A stretch of 9,140 nucleotides of DNA from CAZPAN01 sp964428485 (lineage in GTDB: Bacteria; Actinomycetota; Coriobacteriia; Coriobacteriales; CADBOM01): NCBI GenBank assembly GCA_964428485.1, contig CAYRYP010000055.1:1-9140 (forward strand), in the 5' to 3' direction. Under the pieces are notes generated by a model, which was not told the origin of the DNA, ran no database searches, and was given only the letters and a program-made list of their open reading frames with translations. Position numbers and translations under genes: made by a program. Of the stretch, positions 1-6,616 are shown piece by piece (the stretch's first letter is position 1; every line of letters starts with the position of its first letter).

Positions 1-2
1 AG

Positions 3-2879
3 TCCGAGGAGATCAACGCCCGCACCGTGAAGGTGAAATGCGACGTGGATGGCGAGCAGCGCGACTGGCTCTTCCTCTTCAAGAACGAGACTCACAACCA
101 CCCGACGGAGATCGAGCCCTTCGGAGGGGCAGCGACCTGTGTGGGTGGCGCGATCCGCGACCCACTCTCCGGGCGCAGCTACGTCTACCACGCGATGCGC
201 GTGACCGGAGCGGGCGACCCGCTGGTGCCGGTATCCGAGACCATCGAAGGCAAGCTCCCCCAACGCAAGCTCGTGACCACCGCCGCCGAGGGCTACTCCT
301 CCTACGGAAACCAGATCGGTCTCGCCACAGGGCAGGTGAGCGAGCTCTACCACCCCGGCTATGTGGCCAAGAGGATGGAGATAGGAGCCGTGCTTGGAGC
401 CACACCGGCGGAACATGTTAGACGCGAGACCCCAATTCCCGGGGACGTCGTGGTCCTGCTCGGCGGCCGTACCGGGCGTGACGGCATCGGTGGCGCCACA
501 GGATCGTCCAAGGCTCATAACCTCGAGAGCATCGAGACCTGCGGAGCCGAGGTTCAAAAGGGAAACGCCCCGGTGGAGCGCAAGATACAGAGGCTCTTTC
601 GTCGCGGCGAGGCGTGTAGGCTCATCAAGCGCTGTAACGACTTTGGCGCAGGCGGCGTATCGGTTGCGATAGGCGAGCTCGCCGACGGACTCGAGATCGA
701 CCTCGACTGCGTCCCCAAGAAGTACGACGGACTGGATGGCACTGAGCTCGCGATCTCCGAGAGCCAGGAGCGGATGGCCGTTGCTCTGGCAGAGAGCGAT
801 GTGGAGGAGTTCATCAGGTACGCGCATGAGGAGAATCTGGAGGCCACTGTCGTGGCCAAAGTCACCGGCGACGCCCGGGTGCGCATGATGTGGAGGGGAG
901 ACACCATCGTCGACGTGAGCAGGGAGTTCCTTGCATCCAACGGCGCCCCCAAGCACATGTCAGTGCACGTTGAGGCCGCGCGACAATACAAGCTCATGTG
1001 GACTGGAGAGACGCTAGCCGAGCGCATGGCCTCGGTGGTCTCCGACATCAACTGCTGCTCGGAGAAGGGCCTGGGTGAGCGCTTCGACTCCACGATCGGC
1101 GCGGCCACGGTGCTGATGCCCTTCGGCGGAATCCACCAGCTCACCACCCCAATGGCCATGATCGCCAAGCTCCCCGTGATGGGCGAGACTACCACAACGA
1201 GCGGCCTCGCCTGGGGCTTCAACCCCTGGATCATGGAACGAGACCAGTTCCGCGGTGCCTACCTCTCCGTCGTAGAGAGCGTCTCGAAGATGATTGCTGC
1301 CGGGTTCGAGCGCGACAAGATGTACCTCTCCTTCCAGGAATACTTCGAGAAGTTGCGCGACGAGCCAGGGCGCTGGGGCAAGCCCACCGGTGCGCTGCTA
1401 GGCTCGCTGATGGCGCAGATCGATCTTGGGATCGGCTCGATCGGCGGCAAGGACTCCATGAGCGGAAGTTTCGAGGAGCTCGACGTGCCGCCCACCCTGG
1501 TGAGCTTCGCCGCGGGCACCGGCGAGGTCTGCCGTGCCACGTCTCCCGAGTTCAAGGGAGAGGGACACAGGGTGCTCTGCATACACCCCTACTACGAGGC
1601 CGACGGGGGGCTTCTACCCAACAGAGACGGACTCAACCAGGTGCTCTCCATCATCGAATCGATGGTGGGAAGCGGATCGGCGCTCGCCGTATCCACCCCC
1701 GGATACGGATGCAGTGCGATGGCTCTGTTCCAGATGTGCATCGGCAATCGAATCGGCATCGAACTCGCGAGTAACTTTGACGACACCGTGCTCTTCGTCC
1801 CTGCATACGGTACCTTCCTGGTCGAGCTTGCCGACGACGCAGCGCTCCCCGAAGCCGAGTCCGACATGCAAATCGAGCTCATTGGGCGCACCACCGCAGA
1901 CTTCGCGATCATCTCTAGATCGGAGAGAGTTGACCTCGCCGAGCTCCAGGAGATGTGGGAGCGCACCCTTGAGCCGGTGTTCCCCTACCGAAGCGATGCG
2001 GAGGAGGCGGCTGAGACCGAAGTGGAGACGATCTCCTTTACAGACGCGATCCCGCTAACCTACCCCGGAACGATCGCCAGGCCCAGGGTCGTTATCCCGG
2101 TGTTTCCTGGAACCAACTGCGAGTACGACACAGCGAGGGCCTTCGAGCGCGCGGGCGCCGTTGCCACCACCTTCGTGGTCAACAACCTCACCCCCGATGC
2201 CGTGGCCGAAAGCGCGAGCGAACTCGCGGGACTTATCGATAACAGCCAGATCGTCATGATCCCAGGAGGCTTCTCCGGAGGAGACGAGCCAGACGGATCC
2301 GCCAAGTTCATCACTGCATTCTTCCGCTCGCCGCAGATCACCGAGGCGGTGCGCCGGCTCCTGCAGGATCGGGACGGCCTCATGCTCGGCATATGCAACG
2401 GCTTCCAGGCCCTCGTCAAGCTCGGCCTCGTACCATACGGCGATATCGTGGATGTAGACGACACGTGCCCCACACTCACCTTCAACACCATCGGTAGGCA
2501 CCAGAGCCGCATCGTACGCACCCGCGTGGCATCGGGGTTGTCTCCGTGGCTGTCCCGCGCCGACGTTGGTGACATCCATACGATGCCGATAAGCCACGGC
2601 GAGGGCCGCTTCGTCGCAGGCGACACTCTTCTTGCAGAGATGATCACCAAGGGCCAGGTTGCCACGCAATACGTCGGAATCGACGGCAGGCCCTCTATGG
2701 ACCTCTCCGTCAACCCCAACGGATCTGTGATGGCTATCGAGGGGATAACCAGCCCGGATGGCAGGGTGCTTGGCAAAATGGGGCACACCGAGCGAAGCGG
2801 CGAGGGGCTATACCTAAACATCCCCGACATCTCCTGGCAGCCTCTCTTCGAGGGAGGCGTGGGCTACTTCACCGACTAG
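3..2879 (+). CDS. purL: Phosphoribosylformylglycinamidine synthase, single-chain type, 5' end missing
   Basis: This enzyme makes FGAM from FGAR, glutamine and ATP, the fourth step of purine synthesis in the cytoplasm. The frame is open from base 3, so the gene starts before the window. 958 residues are present; the clostridial-type single chain is about 1,250, so roughly 290 N-terminal residues are missing. The GTG at 27 is internal, since the conserved SEEINARTV lies across it. Seen in order: the first AIRS-like half with KNETHNHPTEIEPFGGAAT (about residues 23-42 of the fragment), a glycine-rich GGATGSSKAHN stretch, the second AIRS-like half with GGKDSMSGSFEEL, and a C-terminal class I glutamine amidotransferase beginning near RPRVVIPVFPGTNCEYD. 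The glutaminase nucleophile is the Cys of GICNGFQ (codon 2394-2396), and the His-Glu pair is in SHGEGRF (His codon 2595-2597). No separate purQ or purS is needed with this form. The frame is intact to TAG. The identity is very secure; only the N-terminus is unseen. Confidence 0.97.
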   Translation, partial: SEEINARTVKVKCDVDGEQRDWLFLFKNETHNHPTEIEPFGGAATCVGGAIRDPLSGRSYVYHAMRVTGAGDPLVPVSETIEGKLPQRKLVTTAAEGYSSYGNQIGLATGQVSELYHPGYVAKRMEIGAVLGATPAEHVRRETPIPGDVVVLLGGRTGRDGIGGATGSSKAHNLESIETCGAEVQKGNAPVERKIQRLFRRGEACRLIKRCNDFGAGGVSVAIGELADGLEIDLDCVPKKYDGLDGTELAISESQERMAVALAESDVEEFIRYAHEENLEATVVAKVTGDARVRMMWRGDTIVDVSREFLASNGAPKHMSVHVEAARQYKLMWTGETLAERMASVVSDINCCSEKGLGERFDSTIGAATVLMPFGGIHQLTTPMAMIAKLPVMGETTTTSGLAWGFNPWIMERDQFRGAYLSVVESVSKMIAAGFERDKMYLSFQEYFEKLRDEPGRWGKPTGALLGSLMAQIDLGIGSIGGKDSMSGSFEELDVPPTLVSFAAGTGEVCRATSPEFKGEGHRVLCIHPYYEADGGLLPNRDGLNQVLSIIESMVGSGSALAVSTPGYGCSAMALFQMCIGNRIGIELASNFDDTVLFVPAYGTFLVELADDAALPEAESDMQIELIGRTTADFAIISRSERVDLAELQEMWERTLEPVFPYRSDAEEAAETEVETISFTDAIPLTYPGTIARPRVVIPVFPGTNCEYDTARAFERAGAVATTFVVNNLTPDAVAESASELAGLIDNSQIVMIPGGFSGGDEPDGSAKFITAFFRSPQITEAVRRLLQDRDGLMLGICNGFQALVKLGLVPYGDIVDVDDTCPTLTFNTIGRHQSRIVRTRVASGLSPWLSRADVGDIHTMPISHGEGRFVAGDTLLAEMITKGQVATQYVGIDGRPSMDLSVNPNGSVMAIEGITSPDGRVLGKMGHTERSGEGLYLNIPDISWQPLFEGGVGYFTD

Positions 2880-2892
2880 CCCACCAAAGCGC

Positions 2893-2906
2893 AGGAGACA
2901 GGAGAC
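2893..2906. repeat. Tandem 7-bp duplication AGGAGAC x2 after purL
   Basis: AGGAGAC occurs twice back to back just after the purL stop. It looks like simple slippage. AGGAG resembles a Shine-Dalgarno core, but no start codon with an open frame follows at a useful distance. I see no function. Confidence 0.6.
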
Positions 2907-2908
2907 GG

Positions 2909-2945
2909 GGCAGGCGCGCCAGCCCTTTGGGCACGCTCCCCTGCC
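2909..2945 (+). other. Imperfect hairpin downstream of purL
   Basis: Two 17-base arms around a TTT loop can form 13 pairs: an outer GGCAGG/CCTGCC stem, internal mismatches, and an inner GCCC-TTT-GGGC tip. It lies 30 bases after the purL stop. The bases that follow (TCGATTTCAAG) are not a T-run, so it is not a convincing intrinsic terminator. It may protect the mRNA 3' end, be a weak or Rho-assisted end, or be chance in GC-rich DNA. Confidence 0.4.
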
Positions 2946-2993
2946 TCGATTTCAAGAAAGCGAGAACGGTACGTGAAGGACACTTTTGAGCAG

Positions 2994-3023
2994 TTGGGCT
3001 GACGGGACCTTCACAGATACAAT
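2994..3023 (+). promoter_or_regulatory. Possible carB promoter (TTGGGC-18-TACAAT)
   Basis: TACAAT at 3018-3023 matches five of six bases of the vegetative -10 consensus. The -35 candidate TTGGGC at 2994-2999 matches only the leading TTG, at 18-base spacing. Transcription would begin near 3030 and give a leader of about 65 bases. The 218-base gap after purL makes a separate carB promoter plausible, but the -35 is weak and read-through from purL is also possible. Confidence 0.35.
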
Positions 3024-3042
3024 TACGCAAGGAAATCGGGTA

Positions 3043-3059
3043 CGCCGGCCCAACCGGCG
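3043..3059 (+). promoter_or_regulatory. Short GC-rich stem-loop in the carB leader
   Basis: CGCCGG and CCGGCG form a perfect 6-pair stem with a CCCAA loop, 38 bases before the carB start. No T-run follows, so it is not a terminator, and I see no PyrR-type binding loop. If carB is transcribed from the promoter proposed upstream, this hairpin sits in the leader RNA. Its role is unknown. Confidence 0.35.
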
Positions 3060-3086
3060 CGAATCTGCATGGGGAAAACTTTCGGG

Positions 3087-3093
3087 AAGGGGA
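3087..3093 (+). promoter_or_regulatory. Ribosome binding site for carB
   Basis: The purine run AAGGGGA ends four bases before the ATG at 3098. Spacing is slightly short and the match to AGGAGG is partial. It still supports this start, which also matches the family N-terminus (MPKRDDI, compare MPKRTDI in E. coli CarB). Confidence 0.6.
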
Positions 3094-3097
3094 CCAG

Positions 3098-6000
3098 ATG
3101 CCCAAGCGCGACGACATCAGCAAGATCATGATCATCGGCTCGGGGCCGATCATCATAGGCCAAGCGTGCGAGTTCGACTATTCGGGAACACAGGCGTGCA
3201 AGGCGCTTCGCAAACTCGGGTACGAGATCGTACTCGTAAACTCCAACCCTGCCACGATCATGACCGACCCCGATACCGCGGATGTGGTCTACATCGAGCC
3301 TCTCAACATCGACCGCCTCAAGAAGATCATCGCCAAGGAGCGTCCCGACGCACTCCTACCCAACTTAGGCGGCCAGTCGGGCCTCAACCTCTGCTCGGCG
3401 CTCGCCAAGGAGGGAATTCTAGACGAATACGGCGTGCAGGTCATCGGCGTGCAGGTAGATGCTATCGAGCGCGGAGAGGACCGCGAGGCGTTTAAGGAGA
3501 CAATGGACGCCCTCGGCATCGAGATGGCTCGAAGCGAGGTGGCCTACTCGGTCGACGATGCTGTGGCCATCGCGGAGCGCCTGGGATACCCGTGCGTGCT
3601 GCGCCCCGCCTACACGATGGGCGGTACGGGCGGCGGTCTCGTCTATAACATCGAAGAGCTCAAGACCGTCGTGGCAAGAGGCCTTGCGGCATCGCCTGTG
3701 CACGAGGTTCTCGTAGAAGAGAGCGTGCTCGGCTGGGAGGAGCTCGAGCTCGAGGTGGTGCGCGACGCCAAGGGTAACATGATCACGGTGTGCTTCATCG
3801 AGAACATCGACCCTATGGGCGTACACACCGGCGATTCCTTCTGCGCCGCCCCGATGCTCACGATCTCCGAGGAGATCCAGAGGCGCCTTCAGGAGAAGTC
3901 GTACCGTATTGTCGAGGCCGTCCAGGTCATCGGCGGCACCAACGTCCAGTGGGCACACGACCCCGTGACCGACCGCGACATCATCATCGAGATCAATCCG
4001 CGCACCTCGCGCTCCTCGGCGCTGGCATCCAAAGCCACGGGATTTCCGATCGCCCTGGTCTCCGCGATGCTGGCGTGCGGACTCACTCTCGACGAGATCC
4101 CTTGCGGCAAGCACGGCACCCTCGACCGCTACGTCCCCGGCGGCGACTACGTCGTCATCAAGTTCGCACGATGGGCTTTCGAAAAGTTCAAGGGCGTCGA
4201 GGACAGGCTCGGCACCCAGATGAGGGCCGTGGGCGAGGTTATGTCCATAGGCAAGACCTACAAGGAGGCCCTGCAAAAAGCCATAAGGTCGCTGGAGACT
4301 GGACGCTACGGCCTAGGTTTCGCCAAAGACTTCAACGATAAGAGCAAGGAAGAGCTGCTCGCGATGCTGGTGACGCCCACCAGCGAGCGGCAGTTCATCA
4401 TGTACGAGGCACTTCGCAAAGGTGCCACCGCAGACGAGCTCTTCGAGCTCACGCGCATCAAGAGGTGGTTCATCGAGCAGATGGCCGAACTAGTAGCCGA
4501 GGAGGAGTCGATACTGTCCTGGGCGCACGACAACCCCGGGCGCATGCTCCCCGACGTGATGCTAGAGCGGGCCAAGAAAGATGGTTTTTCCGACCGCTAC
4601 CTCGCGACGAAACTGCTTGGCCTAGAGGAGGCCGATATCCGCGCACGCCGGAAGCAGATCGGTCTCGTCGAGGGCTGGGAGGGAGTTCATGTGAGCTCCA
4701 CCCAGGACAGCGCCTACTACTTCTCCACCTACAACGCGCCCGATGCGTCTCCGACCTCCAGCGCTCGCAAGGTCATGATCCTAGGTGGCGGCCCCAACCG
4801 CATCGGTCAGGGGATCGAATTCGACTACTGCTGCGTGCACGCGGCTATATCGCTCAAGAGACTTGGGTTCGAAACGATCATCATCAACTGTAACCCGGAG
4901 ACGGTCTCCACCGACTACGACACCTCGGACAAGCTCTACTTCGAGCCGCTAACCGCAGAAGACGTGCTCGCGATATACGAGAAGGAGAAGCCGCTCGGTG
5001 TCATCGCTCAGTTCGGCGGGCAGACACCTCTCAACCTCGCCTCTGAGCTCGAGGCCGCCGGAGTCAACATATTAGGCACCAGCCCCGAGATCATCGACTT
5101 AGCTGAGGATCGCGACCGATTCCGCGAAATGATGGACAGACTCGGCATTCCAATGCCGGATGCCGGCATGGCCGTCACCGTCGACGACGCACTCGAGATA
5201 GCCCACAGGATAGGCTTTCCGGTGATGGTGCGCCCAAGCTACGTGCTCGGAGGACGGGGCATGGAGGTAGTCTACGACGACGACAGTCTCAGGTCCTACA
5301 TGGCCGCCGCAGTAGGGGTCACGCCGGATCGCCCGATCCTCATCGACCGCTTCCTCAACCACGCGCTGGAGTGCGAGGCCGACGCAATCTGCGATGGCAC
5401 GCGCGCCTACGTGCCTGCGGTGATGGAGCACGTCGAACTCGCAGGTATCCACTCGGGTGACTCTGCAGCGATACTACCCTCCATCAACATCAGCGATGAG
5501 CACCTCGCAACGATCAAGGAGTACACACGACTAATAGCCGAAGAGATGCACGTTCGCGGACTGATGAACATTCAGTACGCCATCGAGGACGGAAAGGTCT
5601 ACGTGCTTGAGGCCAACCCGAGGGCGTCGCGCACCGTGCCGCTGGTCTCCAAAGTCTGCGGCATCCAGATGGTGCAGATCGCCACGGATGTCATCACGCT
5701 GCCCCTCACCGGCCGCACCTCCCCCGTCGAGCAGCTGCACGAGGCAACGTACTCGCACTACGGCGTGAAGGAGGCCGTCTTCCCCTTCAACATGTTCCCC
5801 GAGGTCGACCCGGTACTCGGCCCCGAGATGCGCTCGACCGGAGAGGTCCTGGGGATGGCGGGCACCTTCGGAGAGGCCTATCTCAAAGCTCAGGAGGCGG
5901 CATCCAACATGTTACCGCTGGAGGGTACAGTGCTGATCAGCGCATGCGACCGCGATAAGGCTGACCTGATACCCGTTGCGCGGGAGTTCGATGAGGCGGG

Positions 6001-6328
6001 CTTCAGGATACTGGCCACGCGCGGGACATGCGAAGCCATCAGATCTGCGGGTATCGAGTGCGAGATGGTACTGAAGTCCTTCGAGGGACGCCCTAACCTG
6101 ATCGACCAGATCACCAACGGCGAAATCGACCTTGTGATTAACACCCCAATCTCCTCCAGCCAGGCGGTCCACGACGACAGCTACATCCGAAAGACTGCGA
6201 TAAAGGCGGGCGTTCCCTACCTCACAACGATGGCGGCGGGCCTCGCCTCGGCACTCGGCATCCGTGAGGCGCGTGCACATGGAGACATCGAACCGATGAG
6301 CCTGCAGGAGATCCATGCTGGCAGGTAG
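3098..6328 (+). CDS. carB: Carbamoyl-phosphate synthase large subunit
   Basis: This is the ammonia-using subunit that makes carbamoyl phosphate from bicarbonate, ammonia and two ATP, feeding pyrimidine and arginine synthesis. At 1,076 residues it has the usual full length. Two homologous ATP-grasp halves are seen. The first has GSGPIIIGQACEFDYSG (14-30), NSNPATIMTDPDTAD (48-62), RPAYTMGGTGGG (169-180) and EINPRTSRSSALASK (298-312). The second has GGGPNRIGQGIEFDYCCVHA (563-582), NCNPETVSTDYDTSD (597-611), RPSYVLGGRGMEVVYD (712-727) and EANPRASRTVPLVSK (838-852). An oligomerisation region lies between them. The C-terminal MGS-like allosteric domain runs from about 938 to the end. Its Thr974, Thr977, Lys993 and Asn1015 appear to match the UMP/IMP-binding positions of E. 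coli CarB, so control by nucleotides is likely. The glutaminase partner CarA is not in the window, although carA usually sits directly upstream. The frame is clean, and Ile ATA and Arg AGG codons are frequent, as in purL. Confidence 0.98.
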   Translation: MPKRDDISKIMIIGSGPIIIGQACEFDYSGTQACKALRKLGYEIVLVNSNPATIMTDPDTADVVYIEPLNIDRLKKIIAKERPDALLPNLGGQSGLNLCSALAKEGILDEYGVQVIGVQVDAIERGEDREAFKETMDALGIEMARSEVAYSVDDAVAIAERLGYPCVLRPAYTMGGTGGGLVYNIEELKTVVARGLAASPVHEVLVEESVLGWEELELEVVRDAKGNMITVCFIENIDPMGVHTGDSFCAAPMLTISEEIQRRLQEKSYRIVEAVQVIGGTNVQWAHDPVTDRDIIIEINPRTSRSSALASKATGFPIALVSAMLACGLTLDEIPCGKHGTLDRYVPGGDYVVIKFARWAFEKFKGVEDRLGTQMRAVGEVMSIGKTYKEALQKAIRSLETGRYGLGFAKDFNDKSKEELLAMLVTPTSERQFIMYEALRKGATADELFELTRIKRWFIEQMAELVAEEESILSWAHDNPGRMLPDVMLERAKKDGFSDRYLATKLLGLEEADIRARRKQIGLVEGWEGVHVSSTQDSAYYFSTYNAPDASPTSSARKVMILGGGPNRIGQGIEFDYCCVHAAISLKRLGFETIIINCNPETVSTDYDTSDKLYFEPLTAEDVLAIYEKEKPLGVIAQFGGQTPLNLASELEAAGVNILGTSPEIIDLAEDRDRFREMMDRLGIPMPDAGMAVTVDDALEIAHRIGFPVMVRPSYVLGGRGMEVVYDDDSLRSYMAAAVGVTPDRPILIDRFLNHALECEADAICDGTRAYVPAVMEHVELAGIHSGDSAAILPSINISDEHLATIKEYTRLIAEEMHVRGLMNIQYAIEDGKVYVLEANPRASRTVPLVSKVCGIQMVQIATDVITLPLTGRTSPVEQLHEATYSHYGVKEAVFPFNMFPEVDPVLGPEMRSTGEVLGMAGTFGEAYLKAQEAASNMLPLEGTVLISACDRDKADLIPVAREFDEAGFRILATRGTCEAIRSAGIECEMVLKSFEGRPNLIDQITNGEIDLVINTPISSSQAVHDDSYIRKTAIKAGVPYLTTMAAGLASALGIREARAHGDIEPMSLQEIHAGR

Positions 6329-6369
6329 GGCCCTGGAGACGAGGTAGACTTTTTCAGAAGCACCCGGGA

Positions 6370-6384
6370 TGTGAACATATCACA
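6370..6384. promoter_or_regulatory. TGTGA-N5-TCACA dyad, possible operator
   Basis: Perfect 5-base inverted half-sites TGTGA and TCACA flank ACATA. The half-sites equal those of CRP/FNR-family sites, but the spacer is five bases where the CRP consensus has six. The dyad is centred about 100 bases before the predicted hppA transcription start, between carB and hppA. It also lies inside a longer RNA-type pairing (GGGATGT 6366-6372 with ACATCCC 6390-6396), so it could instead be part of a carB 3' hairpin. No T-run follows. Confidence 0.35.
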
Positions 6385-6411
6385 AAAGAACATCCCCGGA
6401 AGACCCTAGGC

Positions 6412-6421
6412 TTTTCGAAAA
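6412..6421. promoter_or_regulatory. TTTTCGAAAA palindrome upstream of the hppA promoter
   Basis: This is a perfect 10-base palindrome in otherwise GC-rich DNA, about 55-65 bases before the predicted hppA transcription start. It could bind a dimeric regulator or act as a bendable A/T element. Nothing in the window identifies a cognate protein. Confidence 0.25.
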
Positions 6422-6461
6422 CTCCCGTCGGCGAGCGCATAGGTGCCGCAGATACTTACTT

Positions 6462-6470
6462 TGCTATACT
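6462..6470 (+). promoter_or_regulatory. Extended -10 promoter for hppA
   Basis: TGCTATACT is an extended -10 (TGn followed by TATACT, five of six to TATAAT). The bases at the -35 position (around 6442-6447, GGTGCC) do not resemble TTGACA, which suits an extended -10 promoter. Transcription would begin near 6476 and give an unusually long leader of about 140 bases before the hppA ATG. This indicates that hppA has its own promoter. Confidence 0.6.
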
Positions 6471-6511
6471 CACTGGGTGTTCTTAAGCCGCCCAGAGCGG
6501 TGAAGACAGGT

Positions 6512-6540
6512 GGCTGTGCCCTTATGGGGCGCAGCCTTTT
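6512..6540 (+). terminator. Terminator-like hairpin in the hppA leader (candidate attenuator)
   Basis: GGCTGTGCCC (6512-6521) and GGGCGCAGCC (6527-6536) form a 10-pair stem with one G-U pair and a TTATG loop, followed at once by TTTT. It sits between the hppA promoter and the hppA start. Either it attenuates hppA transcription or it ends a short RNA of about 65 bases. Upstream GCCGCC (6487-6492) can pair with GGTGGC (6509-6514), taking away the 5' arm. Downstream GCCCCA (6550-6555) can pair with TGGGGC (6525-6530), taking away the 3' arm. Alternative folds are therefore available. The T-run is short, so it may be leaky. Confidence 0.55.
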
Positions 6541-6546
6541 AGTGGA

Positions 6547-6591
6547 AGAGCCCCAACCGTATGACGTGGCGACGCCAGGTTGGGGCGATCT
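6547..6591 (+). promoter_or_regulatory. Strong stem-loop in the hppA leader before the RBS
   Basis: GCCCCAACC (6550-6558) and GGTTGGGGC (6578-6586) form a perfect 9-pair stem. An inner TGGC-GAC-GCCA hairpin (6567-6577) stacks directly on it, leaving an 8-base 5' bulge. AGA/TCT outside can add pairs across a two-base bulge. It ends ten bases before the Shine-Dalgarno and does not cover it. TGGGGCG is present in both leader hairpins (6525-6531 and 6581-6587), so the two copies compete for the same GCCCCA. This is a candidate cis-regulatory RNA that I could not assign to a known riboswitch. Confidence 0.5.
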
Positions 6592-6600
6592 CTGACGTAC

Positions 6601-6607
6601 AAGGAGG
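6601..6607 (+). promoter_or_regulatory. Strong ribosome binding site for hppA
   Basis: AAGGAGG is a near-perfect anti-16S match nine bases before the ATG at 6617. It fixes the start and suggests high translation. It is much stronger than the carB site. Confidence 0.85.
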
Positions 6608-6616
6608 ATCGGCAAG

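Noticed and set aside
2055..2830. Long minus-strand frames of 243 and 256 codons opposite the purL glutaminase domain
   Set aside because: They lie opposite clearly conserved purL sequence and show no recognisable protein. Such shadow frames are common in GC-rich genes.
6500..6595. Small open frame in the hppA leader (GTG at 6500 or ATG at 6524, ending TGA at 6593), a possible leader peptide
   Set aside because: No convincing Shine-Dalgarno precedes either start, and there is no run of a regulatory amino acid. Its codons are just the two hairpins read through.
6478..6595. Resemblance of the hppA leader to the c-di-AMP (ydaO) riboswitch: CTTAA, a CCG...CGG stem and TGGGGCG
   Set aside because: The conserved 3' segments of that class, such as the CCCGxCAGCTAAC-like stretch, are absent. 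The likeness is limited to short GC-rich pieces.
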